From positions 1 to 64,000 of the forward strand of contig CABUBH010000002.1 in NCBI GenBank assembly GCA_902489775.1: a stretch of 64,000 bases of DNA, in the 5' to 3' direction. Below the pieces are notes generated by a model. The model was not told the DNA's origin, did not search any database, and saw only the letters and a list, made by a program, of their open reading frames with translations. Origin of the DNA: an uncultured Collinsella sp. (GTDB lineage: Bacteria; Actinomycetota; Coriobacteriia; Coriobacteriales; Coriobacteriaceae). How positions within the stretch are numbered: position 1 is the stretch's first letter; each line of letters starts with the position of its first letter. Made by a program: the position numbers and the translations under genes. This document shows, one piece after another, positions 36,597-44,800 of the stretch.

Positions 36597-37196
36597 TCAA
36601 AGAGCTAGGATGTTGATAAAATCCAGAGACATCATGGCTAAAAGAGACGGACACACTGTCCCTGTTTTTCGCACGAGCAGCGCAAAAATAAGGCCCAGAC
36701 AAAGATAGCCCCCCATCATTGCAATGATGTAATTTGTGGGTGCCCCGATTAAACACTGTTGAGTCACGAGAAGCAATGACCATAGCATCGACTGTATAAA
36801 TGCCCTTATGCAAAACGGCCGAACTATTCCGACGATTGTGCATTCAAATAAAAATACGTACCTAAATAACAGCTCATGCAAAACTGAGACCGAACAGACC
36901 AATACCCATCTGGATATTGATTTTCCACCTATATCGAGCATAGAGGCCATAATAATAAATACGATGAAAATGAACTGCCATCCCAAAAGAATCCCACGCC
37001 GTTTGGGCTTATCACAAGAAACAGCGCCCCGAGTTGCAAAAAGATAGACTACCAACGCACAAAAGAGCGCCCCTGTAGAGCACAGCCAAGCGGGGGATCC
37101 TTTTGTAATAACCCAAATAGCCCACGGCACGCTAGCAACCATCGTGCCCAGTAGATAACGTGCCCCCAGGCGCATTATTTCAGTCGCTTTTCCCAA
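36597..37196 (-). CDS. CPBP-like membrane protein of the peptide cluster
   Basis: A 199-aa protein with about six membrane helices. VLHELLFRYVFL resembles the first motif (EExxxR) of CPBP/CAAX proteases, but the first Glu is His, and the later conserved His positions are not evident, so peptidase activity is doubtful. Such proteins often accompany bacteriocin operons for self-protection or leader removal. The TTG start has GAGGTGG six bases upstream and overlaps the ABC gene by 17 bases; an ATG eight codons downstream is possible. AT-rich like its neighbours. Confidence 0.65.
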   Translation of the reverse strand: MGKATEIMRLGARYLLGTMVASVPWAIWVITKGSPAWLCSTGALFCALVVYLFATRGAVSCDKPKRRGILLGWQFIFIVFIIMASMLDIGGKSISRWVLVCSVSVLHELLFRYVFLFECTIVGIVRPFCIRAFIQSMLWSLLLVTQQCLIGAPTNYIIAMMGGYLCLGLIFALLVRKTGTVCPSLLAMMSLDFINILAL

Positions 37197-38754
37197 GCTC
37201 TACCACCTCATCACTAGCATCTATTAGGTCCATATCGTGTGTAATTGCAATGACAATCTTGTGCTTTCGCATTTCCTTCATAGCTTTTATCAGAGCTTCT
37301 TTATGAGCAATATCGAGTGATGCTGTTGGCTCATCGAATAAATAGACGTCTGCCTTCTTTTCTAAGACCCGCCTAATTTCCAGTTGTTCCAGTTCCCCGG
37401 GAGACATTCCTCCGCACCTCTTCCTTTCGATAGAAGGAAAGTTTCTATCGCAAAGAATATCCTTTACTGATATCGGAGTTTGTTCAGCAAACGAAACTAG
37501 CTTCTGCCTAAGGAGCTCACAGTTGATTTCTTCTTGGGCCTTACCGTTGTAGGAAATAGTCCCAACGTAATCCGAATTGAAACAACCCATCAATAAGTAC
37601 GCAAGGGTCGTTTTGCCCGAGCCATTAATCCCTACAAGAGCATAGAGCTTTCCTTTTTCAAACCTGACATTCAAGTTGCTGTAGAGACACTTTCCATTTA
37701 ATGTAAAGCCGAAATTATGCAGTTCGATGTAATCGATCTCCAAGAGCTCCTCTCCAGCAGCAGCCGAAGGCAATTTAGAGGCATTTAGACGGGATATCGA
37801 TGAGAAGCAGTCTTGTGCGCTGCTACCTATACCGTAGATTGACCTCACGGCAGATAGCATTAAAGCCATGTAGCTCGAAACAGCAACAAGTTGGCCTACA
37901 CTCATGCTTCCATGCATTACATAAAAAGCCGAAATCAAAAGAATGGTCACCTGGGACACAGCCGCAGCAAAGGAATCAGTTGCCTGAAATTTCGAAACGA
38001 CACTTTGATAGGCGACTCCGGCGTGCAGCAAAGACGAAAAATAGCTATCTATGGATTTCAATGCTCTTTCGAACAGCGCATTAACATACAAAAATCTCTG
38101 ATGCGCAAGTAGGGATTCCACTTTTCCGAAATACAGGGACTGCTCTTCCTTAAAGGTCAGACCTGAAACAAAAAGCGGTTTTTTAAATGAAGCATATGCA
38201 ATTGCATACAAGATGCAAAATGTCACGGAAACCCAAAAGAGCGCTGTGGAACATCCATAGAGAAAAAATAAACTGATACCTAGCTGGACAATCGCAAGGA
38301 GTACCGTCTGGAGCATCGACAATCCGAAGGACGCCACAGTATTGGCATCTGAACAAATCTGTTGAGTTTTTTCAGCAGACTCCTGCTCAAAAAACAACTC
38401 AAAAGGCATCCGCACGAGCTCATCGATTTTTCTTCGAGCAATCGAGAATGCAGCCACGGTCGTTATCCGCATTGAAAGAAGGGTGCTTAAATAGCTGACA
38501 ACAATATCGATTAATGCCGCGAAACCAATTAACGCACTGTCAATCATAATAGCACCATAAGGAGCTTTTTTAGATATATTATCAACCAGAGCGCTCGTGA
38601 GCAGCGGGGATACAGAGGCCATCATTCCAGATATTATTAAGCACAACGTAAAGGCTATAACCAGAAGCAATTGGGAAGAAAACCCAAGTCTGAAATATGG
38701 CAGATAGTCGAAGATCGCCGTTGAATCCGCATCACTTCTTATGCTTGAGATCAT
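37180..38754 (-). CDS. ABC transporter, fused permease and ATPase (peptide exporter)
   Basis: A 524-aa half-transporter. Residues 1-330 form the six-helix export domain; 340-524 form the ATPase with Walker A GINGSGKT (375-382), a variant signature MSPGE (450-454) and Walker B VYLFDEP (470-476). It has no C39 peptidase domain. It overlaps the radical SAM gene by 23 bases and the CPBP-like gene by 17, so the three are coupled. It most likely exports the modified peptides of 40030-40373. Confidence 0.85.
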   Translation of the reverse strand: MISSIRSDADSTAIFDYLPYFRLGFSSQLLLVIAFTLCLIISGMMASVSPLLTSALVDNISKKAPYGAIMIDSALIGFAALIDIVVSYLSTLLSMRITTVAAFSIARRKIDELVRMPFELFFEQESAEKTQQICSDANTVASFGLSMLQTVLLAIVQLGISLFFLYGCSTALFWVSVTFCILYAIAYASFKKPLFVSGLTFKEEQSLYFGKVESLLAHQRFLYVNALFERALKSIDSYFSSLLHAGVAYQSVVSKFQATDSFAAAVSQVTILLISAFYVMHGSMSVGQLVAVSSYMALMLSAVRSIYGIGSSAQDCFSSISRLNASKLPSAAAGEELLEIDYIELHNFGFTLNGKCLYSNLNVRFEKGKLYALVGINGSGKTTLAYLLMGCFNSDYVGTISYNGKAQEEINCELLRQKLVSFAEQTPISVKDILCDRNFPSIERKRCGGMSPGELEQLEIRRVLEKKADVYLFDEPTASLDIAHKEALIKAMKEMRKHKIVIAITHDMDLIDASDEVVELGKSD

Positions 38755-39991
38755 AGGCCGCCCTCATTACTTTTATACAGTTCTTTCTTGCGGATACACA
38801 GCTTGTCTTATTTTCATACAGCCTGGTGAAGGGACAGCCACCCATGCACATAGGAAGAAGTGAGCAGTTAAGGCATTCTGAATCTGAACAAAAGTCGTAA
38901 GCATTCCATATGGAAACTTCAGATGCGCTACTCGTTACATTTTCAAAGATGCTCCCATAGCTTCTGTCGGAATATCCTATTTCATTCCAGCATTTATATA
39001 AGGAACCGTCTGGTCCAATAACTTCTGAATATTTATTGACGGCTCCGCATATGGTCGGATTAAAGCCTGGAAGAAATGGATCCATGTACCCTGTCATTTT
39101 GTAGCGAGACAGACAGGATGCTTCAATCGAAGCAAATTCATCCTCTGAATAGCATGGAGAGTTAGCGCACGTCCCATTTATATCATCTACTGCCGCTAAA
39201 TATAGTTTTACTTTATTACGAAGACCTTTACGATCAAGCGAATCAACCAAACGATCAATCTGATCACCGTTCGACGGATCAACATTGACTCTTAAGATGA
39301 CATCAAAGTACGCACTAGCCCTTTTTACGTTATCAATAATACGGTTGAACGTATCGCCGCCAGAAGGAAGACATCTTCTTCGATTGTGTATCTCAGGCGG
39401 ACCATCGACAGTTACCTGAACGTGCGTAACCCCATTTTTTGCAAGCAACTCCGCCGTTTTCCCATCTAAGAAATAGCCATTGGTCACCATGCTGGCGTTA
39501 AATAAGATTTCATCACTTCGGATTCCGCGCGTAATCTTCTCCACAGTCTCAATCGCCAATAAAGGCTCGCCGCCATACCAGGCAATCTGCAAACTTTCCG
39601 CCTGATTGTCTATAACCATGCCATTGATATGCTTTATTACCTGATCGACGCATCGGTCGCTCATTGAGCCATAACGCTTGCCGTTCTCATAACAATACGG
39701 ACATCTGAAGTTACAATTCAATGTCGGGGCTATCGTAAATGAAAGTGATTTTGATTGCATGCGACAGGCCAACGATATCTCTTTTAAATGTTCGATCTCG
39801 TCAAGTCCGTCGGGAACCAACAACCCCGCGTCCGTCAAATTATCGACAATTTCCGAAGGGCAATTAGCTCCATTCTCAAAAAGCCCCTTCTCGTATTCTG
39901 CATCCAACGCAACGATTGCACCAGAGTACGAGTTATATGCCAGCGTAGGTTGATTCCCTTTATCGATTACATTAAAGCGAGACTGTTTCAT
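38732..39991 (-). CDS. Radical SAM/SPASM peptide maturase
   Basis: A 419-aa enzyme. The radical SAM cluster Cys are C93, C97, C100 (CNFRCPYC) with the SAM-binding YGGEP at 139-143. The SPASM domain has C315, C334 (VIGPDGSLYKCW), C368, C373, C376, C382 and C386 (PMCMGGCP), enough for two auxiliary clusters. Residues 1-80 may be a peptide-binding domain. GGAG lies before the ATG, 38 bases after the second precursor gene. Enzymes of this kind form thioether or carbon-carbon crosslinks in Cys-rich peptides; which one applies here is unknown. Confidence 0.88.
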   Translation of the reverse strand: MKQSRFNVIDKGNQPTLAYNSYSGAIVALDAEYEKGLFENGANCPSEIVDNLTDAGLLVPDGLDEIEHLKEISLACRMQSKSLSFTIAPTLNCNFRCPYCYENGKRYGSMSDRCVDQVIKHINGMVIDNQAESLQIAWYGGEPLLAIETVEKITRGIRSDEILFNASMVTNGYFLDGKTAELLAKNGVTHVQVTVDGPPEIHNRRRCLPSGGDTFNRIIDNVKRASAYFDVILRVNVDPSNGDQIDRLVDSLDRKGLRNKVKLYLAAVDDINGTCANSPCYSEDEFASIEASCLSRYKMTGYMDPFLPGFNPTICGAVNKYSEVIGPDGSLYKCWNEIGYSDRSYGSIFENVTSSASEVSIWNAYDFCSDSECLNCSLLPMCMGGCPFTRLYENKTSCVSARKNCIKVMRAAYDLKHKK

Positions 39992-40029
39992 TTCTACTCC
40001 GTTGCATATTTCAATATTTCAACCTGCCA

Positions 40030-40194
40030 TTAGGAGTAATTCCAGCCACAAAATTTGGTAATGCAGATCCTCAGGCCACACGGTCCTCCCCCTGAATAAC
40101 TCCAACAAATATGTGCTGCACAGGACACACACGTAGAAATATCTCGAGACGAAGCAGGCATCTGAGTATTCACTGGCTTTTGAATATATTCCAT
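40030..40194 (-). CDS. Cys-rich RiPP precursor peptide B (54 aa)
   Basis: A short gene not found by length-filtered gene callers. ATG at 40192-40194, with AGGAG five bases upstream; stop TAA at 40032-40030. The first 20 residues have no Cys and carry EYIQKPVNTQMP; residues 22-49 hold six Cys (22, 25, 30, 39, 44, 49) and a GGG at 35-37. Its leader resembles that of precursor A. It lies nine bases after A and just before the radical SAM gene, the usual position of a substrate. Class (sactipeptide, ranthipeptide or other) cannot be told. Confidence 0.8.
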   Translation of the reverse strand: MEYIQKPVNTQMPASSRDISTCVSCAAHICWSYSGGGPCGLRICITKFCGWNYS

Positions 40195-40202
40195 CGGAGC
40201 TC

Positions 40203-40373
40203 CTAGCTAACGTGTATACCGCAATGTTGAAATGCGCGGCAATTCCCGCCCGTGTACACGGCACACATCCCCCAGGGATTACAGCGCCCTTGACATTTTG
40301 CGCCCTGACAAGGACACCAACTTGATAGCAAAGCAATATCGTTAGGTGTTTGAGTTGGCTGTATCCAATCCAC
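40203..40373 (-). CDS. Cys-rich RiPP precursor peptide A (56 aa)
   Basis: GTG start at 40371-40373 with AAGGAG five bases upstream; stop TAG at 40205-40203. The Cys-free leader (residues 1-19) has DWIQPTQTP, and the core holds seven Cys (20, 22, 27, 31, 37, 45, 51) with a GG at 42-43. A TTG two bases earlier opens a longer frame through both peptides, but that frame has no leader match. A and B share IQ-P-TQ-P in the leader and Cys-rich, Gly-containing cores, so they are diverged paralogues. First gene of the operon. Confidence 0.8.
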   Translation of the reverse strand: MDWIQPTQTPNDIALLSSWCPCQGAKCQGRCNPWGMCAVYTGGNCRAFQHCGIHVS

Positions 40374-40400
40374 AATGGCTCCTTTCTCGTTCTAGGCCTA

Positions 40401-40435
40401 GTTATACTTTGGTCAAAAAGTCAAAAGCTGTTTGA
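40401..40435 (-). promoter_or_regulatory. Peptide operon promoter region with a LysR-type dyad
   Basis: On the minus strand TATAAC (40406-40401) is a likely -10. The dyad TCAAAAGCTGTTTGA (40421-40435) lies at the -35 position and has the T-N-A form of LysR boxes; GGTCAAAAAGTCAAAA (40411-40426) adds direct repeats. The LysR gene starts about 100 bases away in the other direction. Confidence 0.5.
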
Positions 40436-40531
40436 TAACTTTTTGTACTAGATGAAACAATTTGTTTGCCTTGTTTAACATTATTTAATTTACACTTAGA
40501 CTGATTTAAAATTCAACCTAAGGAAATTCTG

Positions 40532-41488
40532 GTGAATGTTGTTCAGCTGCAGTATTTCATAAAGGTATTTGATTATCAGAATTACTCGGATGCAGCAACT
40601 ATATTAAGCGTTTCGCCGCAAGCTGTTTCAAAAGGCATTCGAGCATTGGAATCTGAACTTGGTCTGAAGCTGTTCGAAAAAAGAGGCAGTATTCTACATC
40701 TAACAAACTATGGAGAGGAAATCCTTCCTATAGCATTAGATGTACTAGCTTCAGTTGAGGGAATTCAAGCGTATGCGCAAATCACGCGTGAAAAGACAAA
40801 AATAAGCCAGACACGTTTGACACGCGTTGCAGTCGGACTAGCACCAATACTCGCAAGCTGGTTCAACCAGCCCACACTGAACAGGCTTTCGAAAAAGTAT
40901 AAGGGCGGTAAGTTTACTGTTTCCAGATATGACGACGGCGGAACGTGTTTATCCCTTCTACTTGACAGACAAATCGACATTGCAATTGTCGCTGGACAAG
41001 TAGACACCAATCTTTTTGAATCACATTTTTTATTGAATGCCGAAGTCAACCTCTTAGTTGAAAGCAGCCACCCATTAGCCAGTCGCGCAACGGCAAATCT
41101 AAACGCGGTGGCTCGATATCCAATTGCAAACACCTGTGACATTCGATATTGTCGAAAGAGAATAAACTCAGTATTTAACCATCTGGGCCTTTCCCCTTCC
41201 TACGAAAATATTAACTTAGCAGACCAGCAAAATTTGTCCGATTTTCTGATTCATAAGCATGGGATTATTCTGACCATAGCCTCACAAGCGTCTCAATTCA
41301 GGATAGGCTATCCAGCAAAAATCGTTTGCCTAAGCGAACAAGACAGAATATCAATCCCTTTTTACTGCGTTTCAAATTCAAACGATACCCAAGCGCAGAC
41401 TCATCACGCGATAAGCTGCATTCAACTTGAGGCACGCCAGCTCTCTCGATGTTTAAAAAGCGCTGAAAGAGGAGACCTTTCCAGCTGA
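40532..41488 (+). CDS. LysR-family transcriptional regulator of the peptide cluster
   Basis: A 318-aa regulator. The N-terminal winged helix (LQYFIKVFDYQNYSDAA, LSVSPQAVSKGIRALESELGLKLFEKR) is typical, with a two-lobed effector domain following. The GTG start at 40532 has AAGGA upstream. It is divergent from the precursor operon across a shared AT-rich gap with a dyad, so it very likely controls that operon. AT-rich like the rest of the island. The inducer is unknown. Confidence 0.88.
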   Translation: MNVVQLQYFIKVFDYQNYSDAATILSVSPQAVSKGIRALESELGLKLFEKRGSILHLTNYGEEILPIALDVLASVEGIQAYAQITREKTKISQTRLTRVAVGLAPILASWFNQPTLNRLSKKYKGGKFTVSRYDDGGTCLSLLLDRQIDIAIVAGQVDTNLFESHFLLNAEVNLLVESSHPLASRATANLNAVARYPIANTCDIRYCRKRINSVFNHLGLSPSYENINLADQQNLSDFLIHKHGIILTIASQASQFRIGYPAKIVCLSEQDRISIPFYCVSNSNDTQAQTHHAISCIQLEARQLSRCLKSAERGDLSS

Positions 41489-41835
41489 ATATGACGGGCA
41501 TGCTAATTCCATGCAAAACAGCAGTGTATTCCGCCAGAACAGAAGCGTGGGTCAGCCCATGTATTTTGAAGTATTCCGAGAGAAAACAACGAGGGCCTGA
41601 CAGACTCTTGCCAAATCAGTGACCCACTCACCACCCGCAAGCCTGTGCCCCACTTCCGAAATATATGGCTCAGCCCCACCTTCTCAGCGGGTTGAGCCGA
41701 GCACTGACCGCACCATTCATTGTCAGCACCGCCCCAGACCAAGCCAGAGAAAGATGGCGCGGCGACAGCCAGATGGCCGCCGCCGCGCCTCACACATTAT
41801 TTCGGCAAGCCGCTGTTAGCGTCGGAATAATTTAG
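41489..41835. other. Right border of the island, no gene seen
   Basis: A 347-base stretch. The minus strand has a 96-codon frame without a ribosome site or family match. A GC-rich hairpin, GGCGCGGCG (41756-41764) with CGCCGCGCC (41781-41789), lies 47 bases after the dehydratase stop and may terminate it. Base composition changes here from AT-rich to GC-rich. Confidence 0.5.
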
Positions 41836-44800
41836 CTACTTCACACCGCGTCCCAGACGCTTGGCGACCGACGCCACGGCCTCCTCGCTGGCCGTTCCGC
41901 AGCTCACGCAGCCGTCATGGGCACGCATCTGGCCAGTGACCTCATCCATCGCGAGCGGCGCCACCTTCTCGAGCTTAAAGCCCTTACCGGCGCGCATGTT
42001 TTCCTTGGCCACGCTGATCATGAGCTTAATACGGTTGAGCTGGTTGACCTCGGACGCGCCGGGGTCGTAGTCCACCGCGACGATATTGCTCTCGGGGTGC
42101 TGACGGCGCAGTTCCTTAATCACGGCCTTGCCCACCACGTGGTTGGGCAGGCACGCGAAGGGCTGCGTGCAGATGATGTTGGGTGCGCCGTGGTCGATCA
42201 GGTCGAGCATCTCGGCCGTGAGCAGCCACCCCTCGCCCATGTTGTTGCACACCGAAAGCACCGTACGGGCCTTGTCGGCCATGGTGCCGATGCGCTCGGG
42301 CGCCTCAAAGCGGCGGGACTTCTCGAGCATCTCCTCCACCGGCGTGCGCATCCAGTCCACCAGCTTAATGAGCGCCTGCATGCTAGCGCGCGCCGTGGCA
42401 GAGCTTCCCAGCTCGTCTTTTTGAAGCTCGGCGTTGCTCATGGAGTACAGGAAGAAGTCGAGCAGGCCCGGCACCACGGCCTCGCAGCCCTCGCGCTCGA
42501 TAACGTCGACCACGTGGTTGTTGGCTGTGGGGTGGAACTTGACCAAGATCTCGCCAACCACGCCCACGCGCGGCTTGGTACCCTCGCCCACGAGCGGCAT
42601 GGTGTCGAACGCGCGGATGGCCTCGCGAGCAAGCTTGGTGTAGTTGTGGCGGTTGAACTTGGGCGCCAGCTTGCGGGCGCGCGCCATGTACTCCTCGTAG
42701 AGTGCGTTGGCAGCGCCGGGCGTGGCCTCGTACGGGCGGCAACGATAGAGCATCTGCATCATCACGTCGCCAAAGAGCACCGCGTACACGGCCTGCTTAA
42801 GCAGCGCCGGCGTAATCTTAAAGCCGGGGTTGTCCTCGCCGAGCGCCACGGCCGAAAGCGAGATCACCGGGATCTCGGGATGACCGCTCTCGCGCAGGGC
42901 CTTGCGGATGAGCGCGATGTAGTTGGTAGCACGGCAGCCGCCGCCGGTCTGGCTGATAACCACGGCCGTCTTGGACAGGTCGTACCGACCGCTCTCGATG
43001 GCCTCCATGATCTGGCCCGTCACCAGGATCGACGGATAGCAGATGTCGTTGTTCACGTAGCGCAGGCCGGCCTCGACGGCATCGTGATCGGTCGAGGGCA
43101 GCAGCTCCAAGTTGTAGCCGGCACCGCGGAACACCTCTTTGACCAGGTCGAAGTGGATCGGTGCCATCTGCGGGCACAGGATGGTATAGCCCTCGTCACG
43201 CATCTGCTCGGTAAAGGGCACCTTGGGCCACGCGGTCGAAGCACTCTCGCGCTGAGCCTCAAACGTGTACTTGCGGCTCGCGAACGCGGGGGCATCCGTG
43301 GAGGGCGCCACCGGCGCGGCGTCGCCCTGCTCGTAGGCCTCGCCCGCGGCTGTGGCCTCGGCCAAGCGCTCGGCCTCCTGGTCCTTAAGCGCGGCCATGA
43401 GCGAGCGGATGCGGATGCGTGCGGCGCCCAGGTTGGACACCTCGTCGATCTTGAGCACGGTGTAGATCTTGCCGCTGGCCTCAAGGATTTCCTGCACCTG
43501 ATCGGTGGTCAGGGCATCGAGACCGCAGCCGAAGGAATTGAGCTGGATCAGGTCCAGGTCGTTGCGCATCGTCACAAAGCGGGCGACGGCGTACAGGCGG
43601 CTGTGGTACATCCACTGGTCGACGACGCGAATCGGACGCTCGGGCTTTACCAGATGCGCGAGCGAATCCTCGGTAAAGACCGCAAAGCCAAAGCTCGAGA
43701 TAAGCTCGGGCAGGGCGTGGTTGATCTCGGGGTCGTTATGGTAGGGACGGCCGGCGAGTACGATGCCGTGGCCGCCGTGGTCCTCGACCCACTTAAGAGC
43801 CTCCTCGCCCATGGTCTGGACATCCTCGTGGAAACGCGCATCGGCCTCAAAGGCAGCGTTGACGGCGGCATCGACCTCGGAGCGCGTGATCTTGGGTCCG
43901 CGCACGCGACCGCGACAGGCTTGCGCATCGGCCACACGGTCGACGGCGAGCACCTGGTACAGACGGCGCTTGAGCTCGGTCTTATCGTGATACGGCACAA
44001 ACGGATACAGGAACTCGATGTTCTGTTCGCGGATCTCGTCGATGTTGAGCGCCAGCGCCGTGGGGTAGCTCATGACGATGGGGCAGTTATAGCAGTTACC
44101 GGCGGTCGGGTCCTCTTTGCGCTCCCAGCGCACGCACGGCATCCAGATAAAGTCGACATCGCGGTCGATAAGGTTCATCACGTGGCCGTGGCTCATCTTG
44201 GCCGGATAGCACACGCTCTCGGACGGCATGGACTCGATGCCCGCCTGGTAGGTCTTTTTGCTCGACTGGTCGGACAGCTGCACGCTAAAGCCCAAGCGCG
44301 TAAAGAACGCGTGCCAGAAGGGGTAGTTCTCGTACATGTTGAGCGCGCGGGGGATACCGACGGTGCCGCGCGGGGCCTCGTCGGGGCTCAGCACCTCGCG
44401 GTTAAAGAGCAGCTCGTTTTTCTTTTTGAAGAGGTTGGGGGCCTCGGTCTTTTGCTTTTTGTGGCCGGCGCCCTTCTCACAGCGGTTGCCGGTAATGAAG
44501 CGCCTGCCGCCGCCAAAGTCGTTAACGGTGAGCTGGCAGTTGTTGGAGCAACGGCCGCAGCGGACATGCTTTTGCGTCACGGTGAGGTGCGCGATGTCCT
44601 CGGCCGAAAGGATGGTCGAGGTGCCGTCGGCGCCGGCGCGATCGCGGGCGAGCAGGGCCGCACCGTAGGCGCCCATGCAGCCGGCGATATCGGGGCGCAC
44701 GGCGTGAACACCGGTGAGCTGCTCAAACGCACGCAGCGTGGCGTCGGACATAAAGGTACCACCCTGGACGATCACCTGACTGCCGATCTCCTTGGGGTCG

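Noticed and set aside
37180..38754. The ABC exporter as the leader-cleaving transporter (C39 type)
   Set aside because: The 524-aa chain begins directly with the membrane domain; there is no N-terminal C39 peptidase and the precursors lack a clear double-Gly cleavage site.
40019..40375. A 118-codon TTG frame over both precursor genes
   Set aside because: It shifts frame relative to the two short genes, shows no repeat between its halves, and ignores the second ribosome site. The GTG and ATG frames give two similar Cys-rich peptides instead.
41503..41793. A 96-codon minus-strand gene at the right border of the island
   Set aside because: No ribosome site, no recognisable domain, and it overlaps the probable dehydratase terminator.
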